From: Salvelinus alpinus
Taxonomy: Eukaryota; Chordata; Actinopteri; Salmoniformes; Salmonidae
DNA length: 64,000 bases
Assembly: GCF_045679555.1 (NCBI RefSeq)
Contig: NC_092096.1
Span: 20,188,688 to 20,252,687, forward strand
Direction: 5' to 3'
Part shown: positions 1 through 15,000 of the stretch, piece after piece
Layout of the letters: each line of letters starts with the position of its first letter
Numbering within the stretch: position 1 is the first letter of the stretch
The notes under the pieces: model-generated
Seen by the model: the letters and a program-made list of their open reading frames with translations, nothing else
The model's database searches: none
What the model was told of the DNA's origin: nothing
Position numbers and translations under genes: made by a program

Positions 1-3000
1 CCAGAGCAGTGATACTAGCCAGAGCAGTGACAGTGAAAGTAGCCAGAGCAGTGATACTAGCCAGAGCAGTGATACTAGCCAGAGCAGTGATACTAGCCAG
101 AGCAGTGACAGTAATACTAGCAAGAGCAGTGACAGTGATACTAGCATGAGCAGTGACAGTGATACTGGCATGAGCAGTGACAGTGATATTAGCATGAGCA
201 GTGATACTAGCAAGAGCAGTGATAATAGCCAGAGCAGCGACAGTGATACTAGCATGAGCAGCGACAGTGATACTAGCATGAGCAGCGACAGTGATACTAG
301 CATGAGCAGCGACAGTGATACTTGCCAGAGCAGCGGCAGTGATACTAGCCAGAGCGGCGGCAGTGATACTAGCCAGAGCAGCGGCAGTGATACTAGCCAG
401 AGCAGTGATACTAGCCAGAGCAGTGATACTAGCCAGAGCAGTGATACTAGCCAAAGCAGTGACAGTGATACTAGCAAGAGCAGTGACAGTGATACTAGCA
501 AGAGCAGTAACACTAGCAAGAGCAGTGATACTAGCAAGAGCAGTGATACTAGCCAGAGCAGTGACAGTGATACTAGCCAGAGCAGTGATACTAGCCAGAG
601 CAGTGACAGTGATACTAGCCAGAGCAGTGATACTAGCCAGAGCAGTGATACTAGCCAGAACAGTGATACTAGCCAGAGCAGTGACAGTGATACTAGCCAG
701 AGCAGTGATACTAGCCAGAGCAGTGATACTAGCCAGAGCAGTGATACTAGCCAGAGCAGTGAAAGTGTAACTAGCCAGAGCAGTGATACTAGCCAGAGCA
801 GTGATACTAGCCAGAGCAGTGACAGTGATACTAGCCAGAGCAGTGATACTAGCCAGAGCAGTGACAGTGATACTAGCCAGAGCAGTGATACTAGCCAGAG
901 CAGTGACAGTTATACTAGCCAAAGCAGTGACAGTGATACTAGCCAGAGCAGTGATACTAGCAAGAGCAGTGACAGTGATACTAGCCAGAGCAGTGATACT
1001 AGCCAAAGCAGTGACAGTAATACTAGCAAGAGCAGTGACAGTGATACTAGCATGAGCAGTGATACTAGCCAGAGCAGGGACAGTGATACTAGCAAGAGCA
1101 GTGACAGTGATACTAGCATGAGCAGTGACAGTGATACTAGCATGAGCAGTGATACTAGCAAGAGCAGTGATACTAGCAAGAACAGTGATACTAGCAAGAG
1201 CAGTGATACTAGCCAGAGCAGTGATACTAGCCAGAGCAGTGACAGTGAAACTAGCCAGAGCAGTGATACTAGCCAGAGCAGTGATACTAGCCAGAGCAGT
1301 GAAACTAGCCAGAGCAGTGATACTAGCCAGAGCAGTGACAGTAATACTAGCAAGAGCAGTGACAGTGATACTAGCATGAACAGTGATACTAGCCAGAGCA
1401 GGGACAGTGATACTAGCAAGAGCAGTGACAGTGATACTAGCATGAGCAGTGACAGTGATACTAGCATGAGCAGTGACAGTGATATTAGCATGAGCAGTGA
1501 TACTAGCAAGAGCAGTGATAATAGCCAGAGCAGCGACAGTGATACTAGCATGAGCAGCGACAGTGATACTAGCATGAGCAGCGACAGTGATACTAGCATG
1601 AGCAGCGACAGTGATACTTGCCAGTGCAGCGGCAGTGATACTAGCCAGAGCAGCGGCAGTGATACTAGCCAGAGCAGCGGCAGTGATACTAGCCAGAGCA
1701 GTGATACTAGCCAGAGCAGTGATACTAGCCAGAGCAGTGACAGTGATACTAGCAAGAGCAGTGACAGTGATACTAGCAAGAGCAGTAACACTAGCAAGAG
1801 CAGTGATACTAGCAAGAGCAGTGATACTAGCCAGAGCAGTGACAGTGATACTAGCCAGAGCAGTGATACTAGCCAGAGCAGTGACAGTGATACTAGCCAG
1901 AGCAGTGATACTAGCCAGAGCAGTGATACTAGCCAGAGCAGTGACAGTAATACTAGCAAGAGCAGTGACAGTGATACTAGCATGAGCAGTGATACTAGCC
2001 AGAGCAGGGACAGTGATACTAGCAAGAGCAGTGACAGTGATACTAGCATGAGCAGTGACAGTGATACTAGCATGAGCAGTGATACTAGCAAGAGGAGTGA
2101 TAATAGCCAGAGCAGCGACAGTGATACTAGCATGAGCAGCGACAGTGATACTAGCATGAGCAGCGACAGTGATACTAGCATGAGCAGAGACAGTGATACT
2201 AGCCAGAGCAGTGACAGTGATACTAGTAAGAGCAGTGATACTAGTAAGAGCAGTGATACTAGCCAGAGCAGTGACAGTGATACTAGCCAGAGGAGTGATA
2301 CTAGCCAGAGCAGTGATACTAGCCAGAGCAGTGACACTAGCAAGAGCAGTGACAGTGATACTAGCATGAGCAGTGAAACTAGCCATAGCAGTGATACTAG
2401 CCAGAGCAGTGACAGTGACACTAGCAAGAGCAGTGACAGTGATACTAGCATGAGCAGTGATACTAGCAAGAGCAGTGACAGTGATACTATCATGAGCAGT
2501 GACATTGATACTATCATGAGCAGTGATACTAGCAAGAGCAGTGATAATAGCCAGAGCAGCGACAGTGATACTAGCATGAGCAGCGACAGTGATACTAGCA
2601 TGAGCAGCGACAGTGATACTAGCATGAGCAGCGACAGTGATACTAGCATAAGCAGCGACAGTGATACTAGCATGAGCAGCGACAGTTTTACTAGCCAGAG
2701 CAACAGCAGTGATACTAGCCAGAGCAGTGATACTAGCCAGGGCAGTGACAGTGATACTAGCCAGAGCAGTGATACTAGCCAGAACAGTAGCAGTGATACT
2801 AGCCAGAGCAGTGATACTAGCCAGAGCAGTGATACTAGCCAGAGCAGTGATACTAGCCAGAGCAGTGACAGTGATACAAGCAAGAGCAGTGACACTAGCA
2901 AGAGCAGTGATACTAGCAAGAGCAGTGATACTAAACAGAGCAGTGACAGTGATACTAGCCAGAGCAGTGATACTAGCCAGAGCAGTGATACTAGCCAGAG

Positions 3001-6000
3001 CAGTGACACTAGCCAGAGCAGTGACACTAGCCAGAGCAGTGACAGTGATACTAGCATGAGCAGTGATACTAGCCAAAGCAGTGATACTAGCCAGAGCAGT
3101 GACAGTGATACTAGCAAAAGCAGTGATACTAGCAAGAGCAGTGATACTAGCAAGAGCAGTGACACCAGCCAGAGCAGTGATACCAGCCAGAGCAGTGAGT
3201 GATACTAGCAAGAGCAGTGATACTAGCCAGAGCAGTGATACTAGCCAGAACAGTGATACTAGCCAGAGCAGTGACAGTGATACTAGCCAGAGCAGTGATA
3301 CTAGCCAGAGCAGTGATACTAGCCAGAGCAGTGATAGTGTAACTAGCCAGAGCAGTGATACTAGCCAGAGCAGTGATACTAGCCAGAGCAGTGACAGTGA
3401 TACTAGCCAGAGCAGTGATACTAGCCAGAGCAGTGACAGTGATACTAGCCAGAGCAGTGATACTAGCCAGAGCAGTGACAGTTATACTAGCCAAAGCAGT
3501 GACAGTGATACTAGCCAGAGCAGTGATACTAGCAAGAGCAGTGACAGTGATACTAGCCAGAGCAGTGATACTAGCCAAAGCAGTGACAGTAATACTAGCA
3601 AGAGCAGTGACAGTGATACTAGCATGAGCAGTGATACTAGCCAGAGCAGGGACAGTGATACTAGCAAGAGCAGTGACAGTGATACTAGCATGAGCAGTGA
3701 CAGTGATACTAGCATGAGCAGTGATACTAGCAAGAGCAGTGATACTAGCAAGAGCAGTGATACTAGCAAGAGCAGTGATACTAGCCAGAGCAGTGATACT
3801 AGCCAGAGCAGTGACAGTGAAACTAGCCAGAGCAGTGATACTAGCCAGAGCAGTGATACTAGCCAGAGCAGTGATACTAGCCAGAGCAGTGATACTAGCC
3901 AGAGCAGTGACAGTAATACTAGCAAGAGCAGTGACAGTGATACTAGCATGAGCAGTGACAGTGATAATAGCATGAGCAGTGATACTAGCAAGAGCAGTGA
4001 TAATAGCCAGAGCAGCGACAATGATACTAGCATGAGCAGCGACAGTGATACTAGCATGAGCAGCGACAGTGATACTAGCATGAGCAGCGACAGTGATACT
4101 AGCCAGAGCAGCGGCAGTGATACTAGCCAGAGCAGCGGCAGTGATACTAGCCAGAGCAGCGGCAGTGATACTAGCCAGAGCAGTGATACTAGCCAGAGCA
4201 GTGATACTAGCCAGAGCAGTGATACTAGCCAGAGCAGTGACAGTGATACTAGCAAGAGCAGTGACAGTGATACTAGCAAGAGCAGTAACACTAGCAAGAG
4301 CAGTGATACTAGCAAGAGCAGTGATACTAGCCAGAGCAGTGACAGTGATACTAGCCAGAGCAGTGATACTAGCCAGAGCAGTGACAGTGATACTAGCCAG
4401 AGCAGTGATACTAGCCAGAGCAGTGATACTAGCCAGAGCAGTGATACTAGCCAGAGCAGTGACAGTAATACTAGCAAGAGCAGTGACAGTGATACTAGCA
4501 TGAGCAGTGATACTAGCCAGAGCAGGGACAGTGATACTAGCAAGAGCAGTGACAGGGATACTAGCATGAGCAGTGACAGTGATACTAGCATGAGCAGTGA
4601 TACTAGCAAGAGCAGTGATACTAGCAAGAGCAGTGATACTAGCAAGAGCAGTGATACTAGCCAGAGCAGTGATACTAGCCCGAGCAGTGACAGTGAAACT
4701 AGCCAGAGCAGTGATACTAGCCAGAGCAGTGATACTAGCCAGAGCAGTGATAGTTATACTAGCCAAAGCAGTGACAGTGATACTAGCCAGAGCAGTGATA
4801 CTAGCAAGAGCAGTGACAGTGATACTAGCCAGAGCAGTGATACTAGCCAAAGCAGTGACAGTAATACTAGCAAGAGCAGTGACAGTGATACTAGCATGAG
4901 CAGTGATACTAGCCAGAGCAGGGACAGTGATACTAGCAAGAGCAGTGACAGTGATACTAGCATGAGCAGTGACAGTGATACTAGCATGAGCAGTGATACT
5001 AGCAAGAGCAGTGATACTAGCAAGAGCAGTGATACTAGCAAGAGCAGTGATACTAGCCAGAGCAGTGATACTAGCCAGAGCAGTGACAGTGAAACTAGCC
5101 AGAGCAGTGATACTAGCCAGAGCAGTGATACTAGCCAGAGCAGTGATACTAGCCAGAGCAGTGATACTAGCCAGACCAGTGACAGTAATACTAGCAAGAG
5201 CAGTGACAGTGATACTAGCATGAGCAGTGACAGTGATAATAGCATGAGCAGTGATACTAGCAAGAGCAGTGATAATAGCCAGAGCAGCGACAATGATACT
5301 AGCATGAGCAGCGACAGTGATACTAGCATGAGCAGCGACAGTGATACTAGCATGAGCAGCGACAGTGATACTAGCCAGAGCAGCGGCAGTGATACTAGCC
5401 AGAGCAGCGGCAGTGATACTAGCCAGAGCAGCGGCAGTGATACTAGCCAGAGCAGTGATACTAGCCAGAGCAGTGATACTAGCCAGAGCAGTGATACTAG
5501 CCAGAGCAGTGACAGTGATACTAGCAAGAGCAGTGACAGTGATACTAGCAAGAGCAGTAACACTAGCAAGAGCAGTGATACTAGCAAGAGCAGTGATACT
5601 AGCCAGAGCAGTGACAGTGATACTAGCCAGAGCAGTGATACTAGCCAGAGCAGTGACAGTGATACTAGCCAGAGCAGTGATACTAGCCAGAGCAGTGATA
5701 CTAGCCAGAGCAGTGATACTAGCCAGAGCAGTGACAGTAATACTAGCAAGAGCAGTGACAGTGATACTAGCATGAGCAGTGATACTAGCCAGAGCAGGGA
5801 CAGTGATACTAGCAAGAGAAGTGACAGTGATACTAGCATGAGCAGTGACTGTGATACTAGCATGAGCAGTGATACTAGCAAGAGCAGTGATAATAGCCAT
5901 AGCAGCGACAGTGATACTAGCATGAGCAGCGACAGTGATACTAGCATGAGCAGCGACAGTGAAACTAGCATGAGCAGAGACAGTGATACTTGCCAGAGCA

Positions 6001-9000
6001 GCGGCAGTGATACTAGCCAGAGCAGCGGCAGTGATACTAGCCAGAGCAGCGGCAGTGATACTAGCCAGAGCAGTGATACTAGCCAGAGCAGTGATACTAG
6101 CCAGAGCAGTGATACTAGCCAGAGCAGTGATACTAGCCAGAGCAGTGATACTGGCCAGAGCAGTGACAGTGATACTAGCAAGAGCAGTGACAGTGATAAT
6201 AGCAAGAGCAGTGACACTAGCATGAGCAGTGAAACTAGCCAGAGCAGTGATACTAGCCAGAGCAGTGACAGTGATACTAGCAAGAGCAGTGACAGTGATA
6301 CTAGCAAGAGCAGTGACAGTGATACTAGCAAGAGCAGTGACACTAGCAAGAGCAGTGATACTAGCAAGAGCAGTGACAGTGAAACTAGCCAGAGCAGTGA
6401 TACTAGCCAGAGCAGTGACAGTGACACTAGCAAGAGCAGTGACAGTGATACTAGCATGAGCAGTGATACTAGCAAGAGCAGTGACAGTGATACTATCATG
6501 AGCAGTGATACTAGCAAGAGCAGTGATACTAGCAAGAGCAGCGACAGTGATACTAGCATGAGCAGCGACAGTGATACTAGCATGAGCAGCGACAGTGATA
6601 CTAGCATGAGCAGCGACAGTGATACTAGCATGAGCAGCGACAGTGATACTAGCATGAGCAGCGACAGTTTTACTAGCCAGAGCAGCGGCAGTGATACTAG
6701 CCAGAGCAGCAGCAGTGATACTAGCCAGAGCAGTGATACTAGCCAGGGCAGTGACAGTGATACTAGTCAGAGCAGTGATACTAGCCAGAACAGTAGCAGT
6801 GATACTAGCCAGAGCAGTGATACTAGCCAGAGCAGTGATACTAGCCAAAGCAGTGATACTAGCCAGAGCAGTGACAGTGATACTAGCAAGAGCAGTGACA
6901 CTAGCAAGAGCAGTGATACTAGCAAGAGCAGTGATACTAGCCAGAGCAGTGACAGTGATACTAGCCAGAGCAGTGATACTAGCCAGAGCAGTGATACTAG
7001 CCAGAGCAGTGACACTAGCCAGAGCAGTGACACTAGCCAGAGCAGTGACAGTGATACTAGCATGAGCAGTGATACTAGCCAAAGCAGTGATACTAGCCAG
7101 AGCAGTGACAGTGATACTAGCAAGAGCAGTGATACTAGCAAGAGCAGTGATACTAGCAAGAGCAGTGACACCAGCCAGAGCAGTGATACCAGCCAGAGCA
7201 GTGAGTGATACTAGCAAGAGCAGTGATACTAGCCAGAGCAGTGATACTAGCCAGAACAGTGATACTAGCCAGAGCAGTGACAGTGATACTAGCCAGAGCA
7301 GTGATACTAGCCAGAGCAGTGATACTAGCCAGAGCAGTGATAGTGTAACTAGCCAGAGCAGTGATACTAGCCAGAGCAGTGATACTAGCCAGAGCAGTGA
7401 CAGTGATACTAGCCAGAGCAGTGATACTAGCCAGAGCAGTGACAGTGATACTAGCCAGAGCAGTGATACTAGCCAGAGCAGTGACAGTTATACTAGCCAA
7501 AGCAGTGACAGTGATACTAGCCAGAGCAGTGATACTAGTAAGAGCAGTGACAGTGATACTAGCCAGAGCAGTGATACTAGCCAAAGCAGTGACAGTAATA
7601 CTAGCAAGAGCAGTGACAGTGATACTAGCATGAGCAGTGATACTAGCCAGAGCAGGGACAGTGATACTAGCAAGAGCAGTGACAGTGATACTAGCATGAG
7701 CAGTGACTGTGATACTAGCATGAGCAGTGATACTAGCAAGAGCAGTGATACTAGCAAGAGCAGTGATACTAGCAAGAGCAGTGATACTAGCCAGAGCAGT
7801 GATACTAGCCAGAGCAGTGACAGTGATACTAGCCAGAGCAGTGATACTAGCCAGAGCAGTGATACTAGCCAGAGCAGTGATACTAGCCAGAGCAGTGATA
7901 CTAGCCAGAGCAGTGACAGTAATACTAGCAAGAGCAGTGACAGTGATACTAGCATGAGCAGTGATACTAGCCAGAGCAGGGACAGTGATACTAGCAAGAG
8001 CAGTGACAGTGATACTAGCATGAGCAGTGACAGTGATACTAGCATGAGCAGTGATACTAGCAAGAGCAGTGATAATAGCCAGAGCAGCGACAGTGATACT
8101 AGCATGAGCAGCGACAGTGATACTAGCATGAGCAGCGACAGTGATACTAGCATGAGCAGTGACAGTGATACTAGCATGAGCAGTGACAGTGATACTAGCA
8201 TGAGCAGTGATACTAGCAAGAGCAGTGATACTAGCAAGAGCAGTGATACTAGCAAGAGCAGTGATACTAGCCAGAGCAGTGATACTAGCCAGAGCAGTGA
8301 TACTAGCCAGAGCAGTGATACTAGCCAGAGCAGTGATACTAGCATGAGCAGTGATACTAGCAAGAGCAGTGATAATAGCCAGAGCAGCGACAGTGATACT
8401 AGCATGAGCAGCGACAGTGATACTAGCATGAGCAGCGACAGTGATACTAGCATGAGCAGCGACAGTGATACTGGCCAGAGCAGCGGCAGTGATACTAGCC
8501 AGAGCAGCGGCAGTGATACTAGCCAGAGCAGCGGCAGTGATACTAGCCAGAGCAGTGATACTAGCCAGAGCAGTGATACTAGCCAGAGCAGTGATACTAG
8601 CCAGAGCAGTGACAGTGATACTAGCCAGAGCAGTGACAGTGATACTAGCAAGAGCAGTAACACTAGCAAGAGCAGTGATACTAGCAAGAGCCGTGATACT
8701 AGCCAGAGCAGTGACAGTGATACTAGCCAGAGCAATGATACTAGCCAGAGCAGTGACAGTGATACTAGCCAGAGCAGTGATACTAGCCAGAGCAGTGATA
8801 CTAGCCAGAGCAGTGATACTAGCCAGAGCAGTGATACTAGCCAGAGCTGTGACAGTAATACTAGCAAGAGCAGTGACAGTGATACTAGCATGAGCAGTGA
8901 TACTAGCCAGAGCAGGGACAGTGATACTAGCAAGAGCAGTGACAGTGATACTAGCATGAGCAGTGACAGTGATACTAGCATGAGCAGTGATACTAGCAAG

Positions 9001-12000
9001 AGCAGTGATAATAGCCATAGCAGCGACAGTGATACTAGCATGAGCAGCGACAGTGATACTAGCATGAGCAGCGACAGTGATACTAGCATGAGCAGAGACA
9101 GTGATACTTACCAGAGCAGCGGCAGTGATACTAGCCAGAGCAGCGGCAGTGATACTAGCCAGAGCAGCGGCAGTGATACTAGCCAGAGCAGCGGCAGTGA
9201 TACTAGCCAGAGCAGCGGCGGTGATACTAGCCAGAGCAGTGATACTAGCCAGGGCAGTGACAGTGAAACTAGCCAGAGCAGTGATACTAGCCAGAGCAGT
9301 GAAACTAGCCAGAGCAGTGATACTGGCCAGAGCAGTGACAGTGATACTAGCAAGAGCAGTGACAGTGATACTAGCAAGAGCAGTGACACTAGCATGAGCA
9401 GTGAAACTAGCCAGAGCAGTGATACTAGCCAGAGCAGTGACAGTGACACTAGCAAGAGCAGTGACAGTGATACTAGCATGAGCAGTGATACTAGCAAGAG
9501 CAGTGATACTAGCAAGAGCAGTGATACTAGCCAGAGCAGTGATACTAGCCAGAGCAGTAACAGTGAAACTAGCCAGAGCAGTGACATTGATACTAGCCAG
9601 AGCAGTGATACTAGCCAGAGCAGTGATACTAGCCAGAGCAGTGACAGTGATACTAGCAAGAGCAGTGACAGTGATACTAGCATGAGCAGTGACAGTGATA
9701 CTATCATGAGCAGTGACAGTGATACTATCATGAGCAGTGATACTAGCAAGAGCAGTGATAATAGCCAGAGCAGCGACAGTGATACTAGCATGAGCAGCGA
9801 CAGTGATACTAGCATGAGCAGCGACAGTGATACTAGCATGAGCAGCGACAGTGATACTAGCATGAGCAGCGACAGTTTTACTAGCCAGAGCAGCGGCAGT
9901 GATACTAGCCAGAGCAGCAGCAGTGATACTAGCCAGAGCAGTGATACTAGCCAGGGCAGTGACAGTGATACTAGCCAGAGCAGTGATACTAGCCAGAACA
10001 GTAGCAGTGATACTAGCCAGAGCAGTGATACTAGCCAGAGCAGTGATACTAGCCAGAGCAGTGATACTAGCCAGAGCAGTGACAGTGATACTAGCAAGAG
10101 CAGTGACACTAGCAAGAGCAGTGATACTAGCAAGAGCAGTGATACTAGCCAGAGCAGTGACAGTGATACTAACCAGAGCAGTGATACTAGCCAGAGCAGT
10201 GATACTAGCCAGAGCAGTGACACTAGCCAGAGCAGTGACACTAGCCAGAGCAGTGACAGTGATACTAGCATGAGCAGTGATACTAGCCAAAGCAGTGATA
10301 CTAGCCAGAGCAGTGACAGTGATACTAGCAAGAGCAGTGATACTAGCAAGAGCAGTGATACTAGCAAGAGCAGTGATACTAGCAAGAGCAGTGACACCAG
10401 CCAGAGCAGTGATACCAGCCAGAGCAGTGAGTGATACTAGCAAGAGCAGTGATACTAGCCAGAGCAGTGATACTAGCAGAACAGTAGCAGTGATACTAGC
10501 CAGAGCAGTGATACTAGCCAGGGCAGTGACAGTGATACTAGCCAGAGCAGTGATACTAGCCAGAACAGTAGCAGTGATACTAGCCAGAGCAGTGATACTA
10601 GCAAGAGCAGTGATACTAGCAAGAGCAGTGATACTAGCAAGAGCAGTGACACCAGCCAGAGCAGTGATACCAGCCAGAGCAGTGACAGTGATACTAGCCA
10701 GAGCAGTGATACTAGCCAGAGCAGTGACAGTGATACTAGCCAGAGCAGTGATACTAGCCAGAGCAGTGATAGTGTAACTAGCCAGAGCAGTGATACTAGC
10801 CAGAGCAGTGATACTAGCCAGAGCAGTGACAGTGATACTAGCCAGAGCAGTGATACTAGCCAGAGCAGTGACAGTGATACTAGCCAGAGCAGTGATACTA
10901 GCCAGAGCAGTGACAGTTATTCTAGCCAAAGCAGTGACAGTGATTCTAGCCAGAGCAGTGATACTAGCAAGAGCAGTGACAGTGATACTAGCCAGAGCAG
11001 TGATACTAGCCAAAGCAGTGACAGTGATACTAGCCAAAGCAGTGACAGTGATACTAGCCAGAGCAGTGACAGTGATACTAGCAAGAGCAGTGATACTAGT
11101 AAGAGCAGTGATACTAGCCAGAGCAGTGACAGTGATACTAGCCAGAGCAGTGATACTAGCCAGAGCAGTGATACTAGCCAGAGCAGTGACACTAGCAAGA
11201 GCAGTGACAGTGATACTAGCATGAGCAGTGAAACTAGCCAGAGCAGTGATACTAGCCAGAGCAGTGACAGTGACACTAGCAAGAGCAGTGACAGTGATAC
11301 TAGCATGAGCAGTGATACTAGCAAGAGCAGTGATACTAGCAAGAGCAGTGATACTAGCCAGAGCAGTGATACTAGCCAGAGCAGTAACAGTGAAACTAGC
11401 CAGAGCAGTGACATTGATACTAGCCAGAGCAGTGATACTAGCCAGAGCAGTGATACTAGCCAGAGGAGTGACAGTAATACTACCAAGAGCAGTGACAGTG
11501 ACACTAGCATGAGCAGTGATACTAGCCAGAGCAGTGATACTAGCCAGAGCAGTGATACTAGCCAGAGCAGTGACAGTGATACTAGCAAGAGCAGTGACAC
11601 TAGCAAGAGCAGTGATACTAGCAAGAGCAGTGATACTAGCCAGAGCAGTGACAGTGATACTAACCAGAGCAGTGATACTAGCCAGAGCAGTGATACTAGC
11701 CAGAGCAGTGACACTAGCCAGAGCAGTGACACTAGCCAGAGCAGTGACAGTGATACTAGCATGAGCAGTGATACTAGCCAAAGCAGTGATACTAGCCAGA
11801 GCAGTGACAGTGATACTAGCAAGAGCATTGATACTAGCAAGAGCAGTGATACTAGCAAGATCAGTGATACTAGCAAGAGCAGTGAGTGATACTAGCAAGA
11901 GCAGTGATACTAGCCAGAGCAGTGATACTAGCAGAACAGTGATACTAGCCAGAGCAGTGACAGTGATACTAGCCAGAGCAGTGATACTAGCCAGAGCAGT

Positions 12001-15000
12001 GACAGTGATACTAGCCAGAGCAGTGATACTAGCCAGAGCAGTGATAGTGTAACAAGCCAGAGCAGTGATACTAGCCAGAGCAGTGATACTAGCCAAAGCA
12101 GTGACAGTGATACTACCCAGAGCATTGATACTAGCCAGAGCAGTGACAGTGATACTAGCCAGAGCAGTGATACTAGCCAGAGCAGTGACAGTTATACTAG
12201 CCAAAGCAGTGACAGTGATACTAGCCAGAGCAGTGATACTAGCAAGAGCAGTGACAGTGATACTAGCCAGAGCAGTGATACTAGCCAAAGCAGTGACAGT
12301 GATACTAGCCAAAGCAGTGACAGTGATACTAGCCAGAGCAGTGACAGTGATACTAGCAAGAGCAGTGATACTAGTAAGAGCAGTGATACTAGCCAGAGCA
12401 GTGACAGTGATACTAGCCAGAGCAGTGATACTAGCCAGAGCAGTGATACTAGCCAGAGCAGTGACACTTGCAAGAGCAGTGACAGTGATACTAGCATGAG
12501 CAGTGAAACTAGTCAGAGCAGTGATACTAGCCAGAGCAGTGACAGTGACACTAGCAAGAGCATTGACAGTGATACTAGCATGAGCAGTGGTACTAGCAAG
12601 AGCAGTGATACTAGCAAGAGCAGTGATACTAGCAAGAGCAGTGATACTAGCCAGAGCAGTAACAGTGAAACTAGCCAGAGCAGTGACATTGATACTAGCC
12701 AGAGCAGTGATACTAGCCAGAGCAGTGATACTAGCCAGAGCAGTGATACTAGCCAGAGGAGTGACAGTAATACTACCAAGAGCAGTGACAGTGACACTAG
12801 CATGAGCAGTGATACTAGCCAGAGCAGTGATACTAGCCAGAGCAGTGACAGTGATACTAGCAAGAGTAGTGACAGTGATACTAGCATGAGCAGTGACAGT
12901 GATACTATCATGAGCAGTGACAGTGATACTATCATGAGCAGTGATACTAGCAAGAGCAGTGATAATAGCCAGAGCAGCGACAGTGATACTAGCATGAGCA
13001 GCGACAGTGATACTAGCATGAGCAGCGACAGTGATACTAGCATGAGCAGCGACAGTGATACTAGCATGAGCAGCGACCGTTTTACTAGCCAGAGCAGCGG
13101 CAGTGATACTAGCCAGAGCAGCAGCAGTGATACTAGCCAGAGCAGTGATACTAGCCAGGGCAGTGACAGTGATACTAGCCAGAGCAGTGATACTAGCCAG
13201 AACAGTAGCAGTGATACTAGCCAGAGCAGTGATACTAGCCAGAGCAGTGATACTAGCCAGAGCAGTGATACTAGCCAGAGCAGTGACAGTGATACTAGCA
13301 AGAGCAGTGACACTAGCAAGAGCAGTGATACTAGCCAGAGCAGTGATACTAGCCAGAGCAGTGACAGTGATACTAGCAAGAGCAGTGACACTAGCAAGAG
13401 CAGTGATACTAGCAAGAGCAGTGATACTAGCCAGAGCAGTGATACTAGCCAGAGCAGTGACACTAGCCAGAGCAGTGACACTAGCCAGAGCAGTGACAGT
13501 GATACTAGCATGAGCAGTGATACTAGCCAAAGCAGTGATACTAGCCAGAGCAGTGACAGTGATACTAGCAAGAGCAGTGATACTAGCAAGAGCAGTGATA
13601 CTAGCAAGAGCAGTGATACTAGCAAGAGCAGTGACACCAGCCAGAGCAGTGATAGCAGCCAGAGCAGTGAGTGATACTAGCAAGAGCAGTGATACTAGCC
13701 AGAGCAGTGATACTAGCCAGAACAGTGATACTAGCCAGAGCAGTGACAGTGATACTAGCCAGAGCAGTGATACTAGCCAGAGCAGTGACAGTGATACTAG
13801 CCAGAGCAGTGATACTAGCCAGAGCAGTGATAGTGTAACTAGCCAGAGCAGTGATACTAGCCAGAGCAGTGATACTAGCCAGAGCAGTGACACTAGCAAG
13901 AGCAGTGACACTAGCCTGAGCAGTGACAGTGATACTAGCCAGAGCAGTGATACTAGCCAGAGCAGTGACAGTGATACTAGCCAGAGCAGTGATACTAGCC
14001 AGAGCAGTTACAGTGATACTAGCCAGTGCAGTGATACTAGCCAGAGCCGTGGCACTAGCCAGAGCAGTGACAGTGATACTAGCCAGCGCAGTGACAGTGA
14101 TACTAGCCAGAGCAGTGATACTAGCCAAAGCAGTGACAGTGATACTAGCCAAAGCAGTGACAGTGATACTAGCCAGAGCAGTGACAGTGATACTAGCAAG
14201 AGCAGTGATACTAGCCAAAGCAGTGACAGTGATACTAGCCAAAGCAGTGACAGTGATACTAGCAAGAGCAGTGATACTAGCAAGAGCAGTGATACTAGCA
14301 AGAGCAGTGATACTAGCCAGAGCAGTGATACTAGCAAGAGCAGTGACAGTGATACTAGCCAGAGCAGTGACAGTGATACTAGCCAGAGCAGTGATACTAG
14401 CCAGAGCAGTGATCCTAGCCAGAGCAGTGACAGTAATACTAGCAAGAGCAGTGACAGTGATACTAGCATGAGCAGTGATACTAGCCAGAGCAGTGATACT
14501 AGCCAGAGCAGTGACAGTGATACTAGCAAGAGCAGTGATAGTTATACTAGCATGAGCAGTGACAGTAATACTAGCATGAGCAGTGATACTAGCAAGAGCA
14601 GTGATAATAGCCAGAGCAGCGACAGTGATACTAGCATGAGCAGCGACAGTGATACTAGCATTAGCAGCGACAGTGATACTAGCATGAGCAGCGACAGTGA
14701 TACTAGCATGAGCAACGACATGAGCAACGACAGTGATACTAGCCAGAGCAGCGGCAGTGATACTAGCCAGAGCAGCGGCAGTGATACTAGCCAGAGCAAC
14801 GGCAGTGATACTAGCCAGCGCAGTGATACTAGCCAGGGCAGTGACAGTGATACTAGCCAGAGCAGTGATACTAGCCAGAAGAGTAGCAGTGATACTAGCC
14901 AGAGCAGTGATACTAGCCAGAGCAGTGATACTAGCCAGAGCAGTGATACTAGCCAGAGCAGTGATACTAGCCAGAGCAGTGACAGTGATACTAGCAAGAG

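Noticed and set aside
146-3202. 1,018-codon SSDTSQ reading frame as a dentin-sialophosphoprotein-like gene
   Set aside because: No unique coding flank, signal peptide or splice pattern; two frames on each strand are open by unit length alone; and the recurrent 4-bp duplication breaks the frame in every large unit.
7153-13911. 2,252-codon minus-strand reading frame through the array
   Set aside because: A by-product of 18/24-bp periodicity; its WLVSLL and LASITA repeats switch frame at the GTGA tags.
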